Assembly (NCBI GenBank): GCA_002733155.1
Contig: NVUO01000017.1
Coordinates: 46,588 to 52,564, forward strand
DNA from: Sulfurimonas sp.
GTDB taxonomy: Bacteria; Campylobacterota; Campylobacteria; Campylobacterales; Sulfurimonadaceae
DNA: 5,977 nt
Direction: 5' to 3'
A program made the position numbers and the translations under genes. Below are positions 5,923-5,977 of the stretch, in pieces. The notes under the pieces were generated by a model. The model was given only the letters and a program-made list of their open reading frames with translations, made no database searches and was not told where the DNA came from. Numbering within the stretch: position 1 is the first letter of the stretch; every line of letters begins with the position of its first letter.

Positions 5923-5977
5923 ATGGGAGTAAATCAAAATAGCGAATCTATAAACACGATTAATTCACAATATCTAA
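5923..5977 (+). CDS. Possible start of an ORF running off the right edge
   Basis: ATG at 5923 opens a frame with no stop for 18 codons to the edge (MGVNQNSESINTINSQYL). TATAAT lies only 5 nt upstream (5912-5917) and there is no Shine-Dalgarno, so if that hexamer were the promoter this ATG would not be in the mRNA. The peptide is not recognised, and 55 open nucleotides are weak evidence. Confidence 0.15.
   Translation, partial: MGVNQNSESINTINSQYL

Noticed and set aside
1..5977. CRISPR arrays, tRNA or rRNA genes, phage or toxin-antitoxin modules
   Set aside because: No regularly spaced repeats, no tRNA-like cloverleaf and no related protein motifs were seen on either strand.

Overview
The window looks like chromosomal DNA from a Campylobacterota (Epsilonproteobacteria) bacterium, possibly near Sulfurimonas or Arcobacter. 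This is inferred from the low G+C content, strongly A/T-ending codons, promoters of the TTGATATAAT type, a B-then-A methionine sulfoxide reductase fusion, and the style of the encoded proteins. The genus is not certain.

Layout: (1) 1-1194, minus strand: a nearly complete tRNA nucleotidyltransferase/poly(A) polymerase-family gene (cca-like) that runs off the left edge. It is open to the edge and was found by translating the reverse strand. (2) 1195-1342: a divergent promoter region with a clear extended -10 for typA. (3) 1343-3154, plus: typA/bipA, a ribosome-associated translational GTPase. (4) 3181-3477, plus: a small unrecognised gene in the typA transcription unit. (5) 3434-4671: an IS256-family (Mutator-type) insertion sequence with 27-bp imperfect inverted repeats and a perfect 8-bp target duplication (AAATGAGA). 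It sits in the second-last codon position of the small gene. Its transposase gene is broken by a 35-nt insertion (frameshift), an in-frame TAA inside the family signature, an internal deletion of about 44 codons and probably a 4-codon deletion. (6) 4680-4876: a short intergenic region with two tandem palindromes 21 bp apart, placed around a TTGACA promoter on the minus strand that now leads only into a 17-codon ORF. (7) 4877-5803, minus: an exported MsrB-MsrA fusion. (8) 5804-5977: the msr promoter region and a possible start of another gene at the right edge.

The housekeeping genes (tRNA 3'-end maturation, ribosome GTPase, oxidative protein repair) form no shared pathway. The most informative part is the IS scar. 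Removing the element and one target-repeat copy restores an 85-residue small protein, so the insertion swaps its last residue for 14 residues encoded by the IS end. The element has exact target repeats but a dead transposase, so either it decayed in place or an intact copy elsewhere moved it in trans. No new defence or mobile system is visible. The second most unusual feature is the orphan operator/promoter at 4785-4834.
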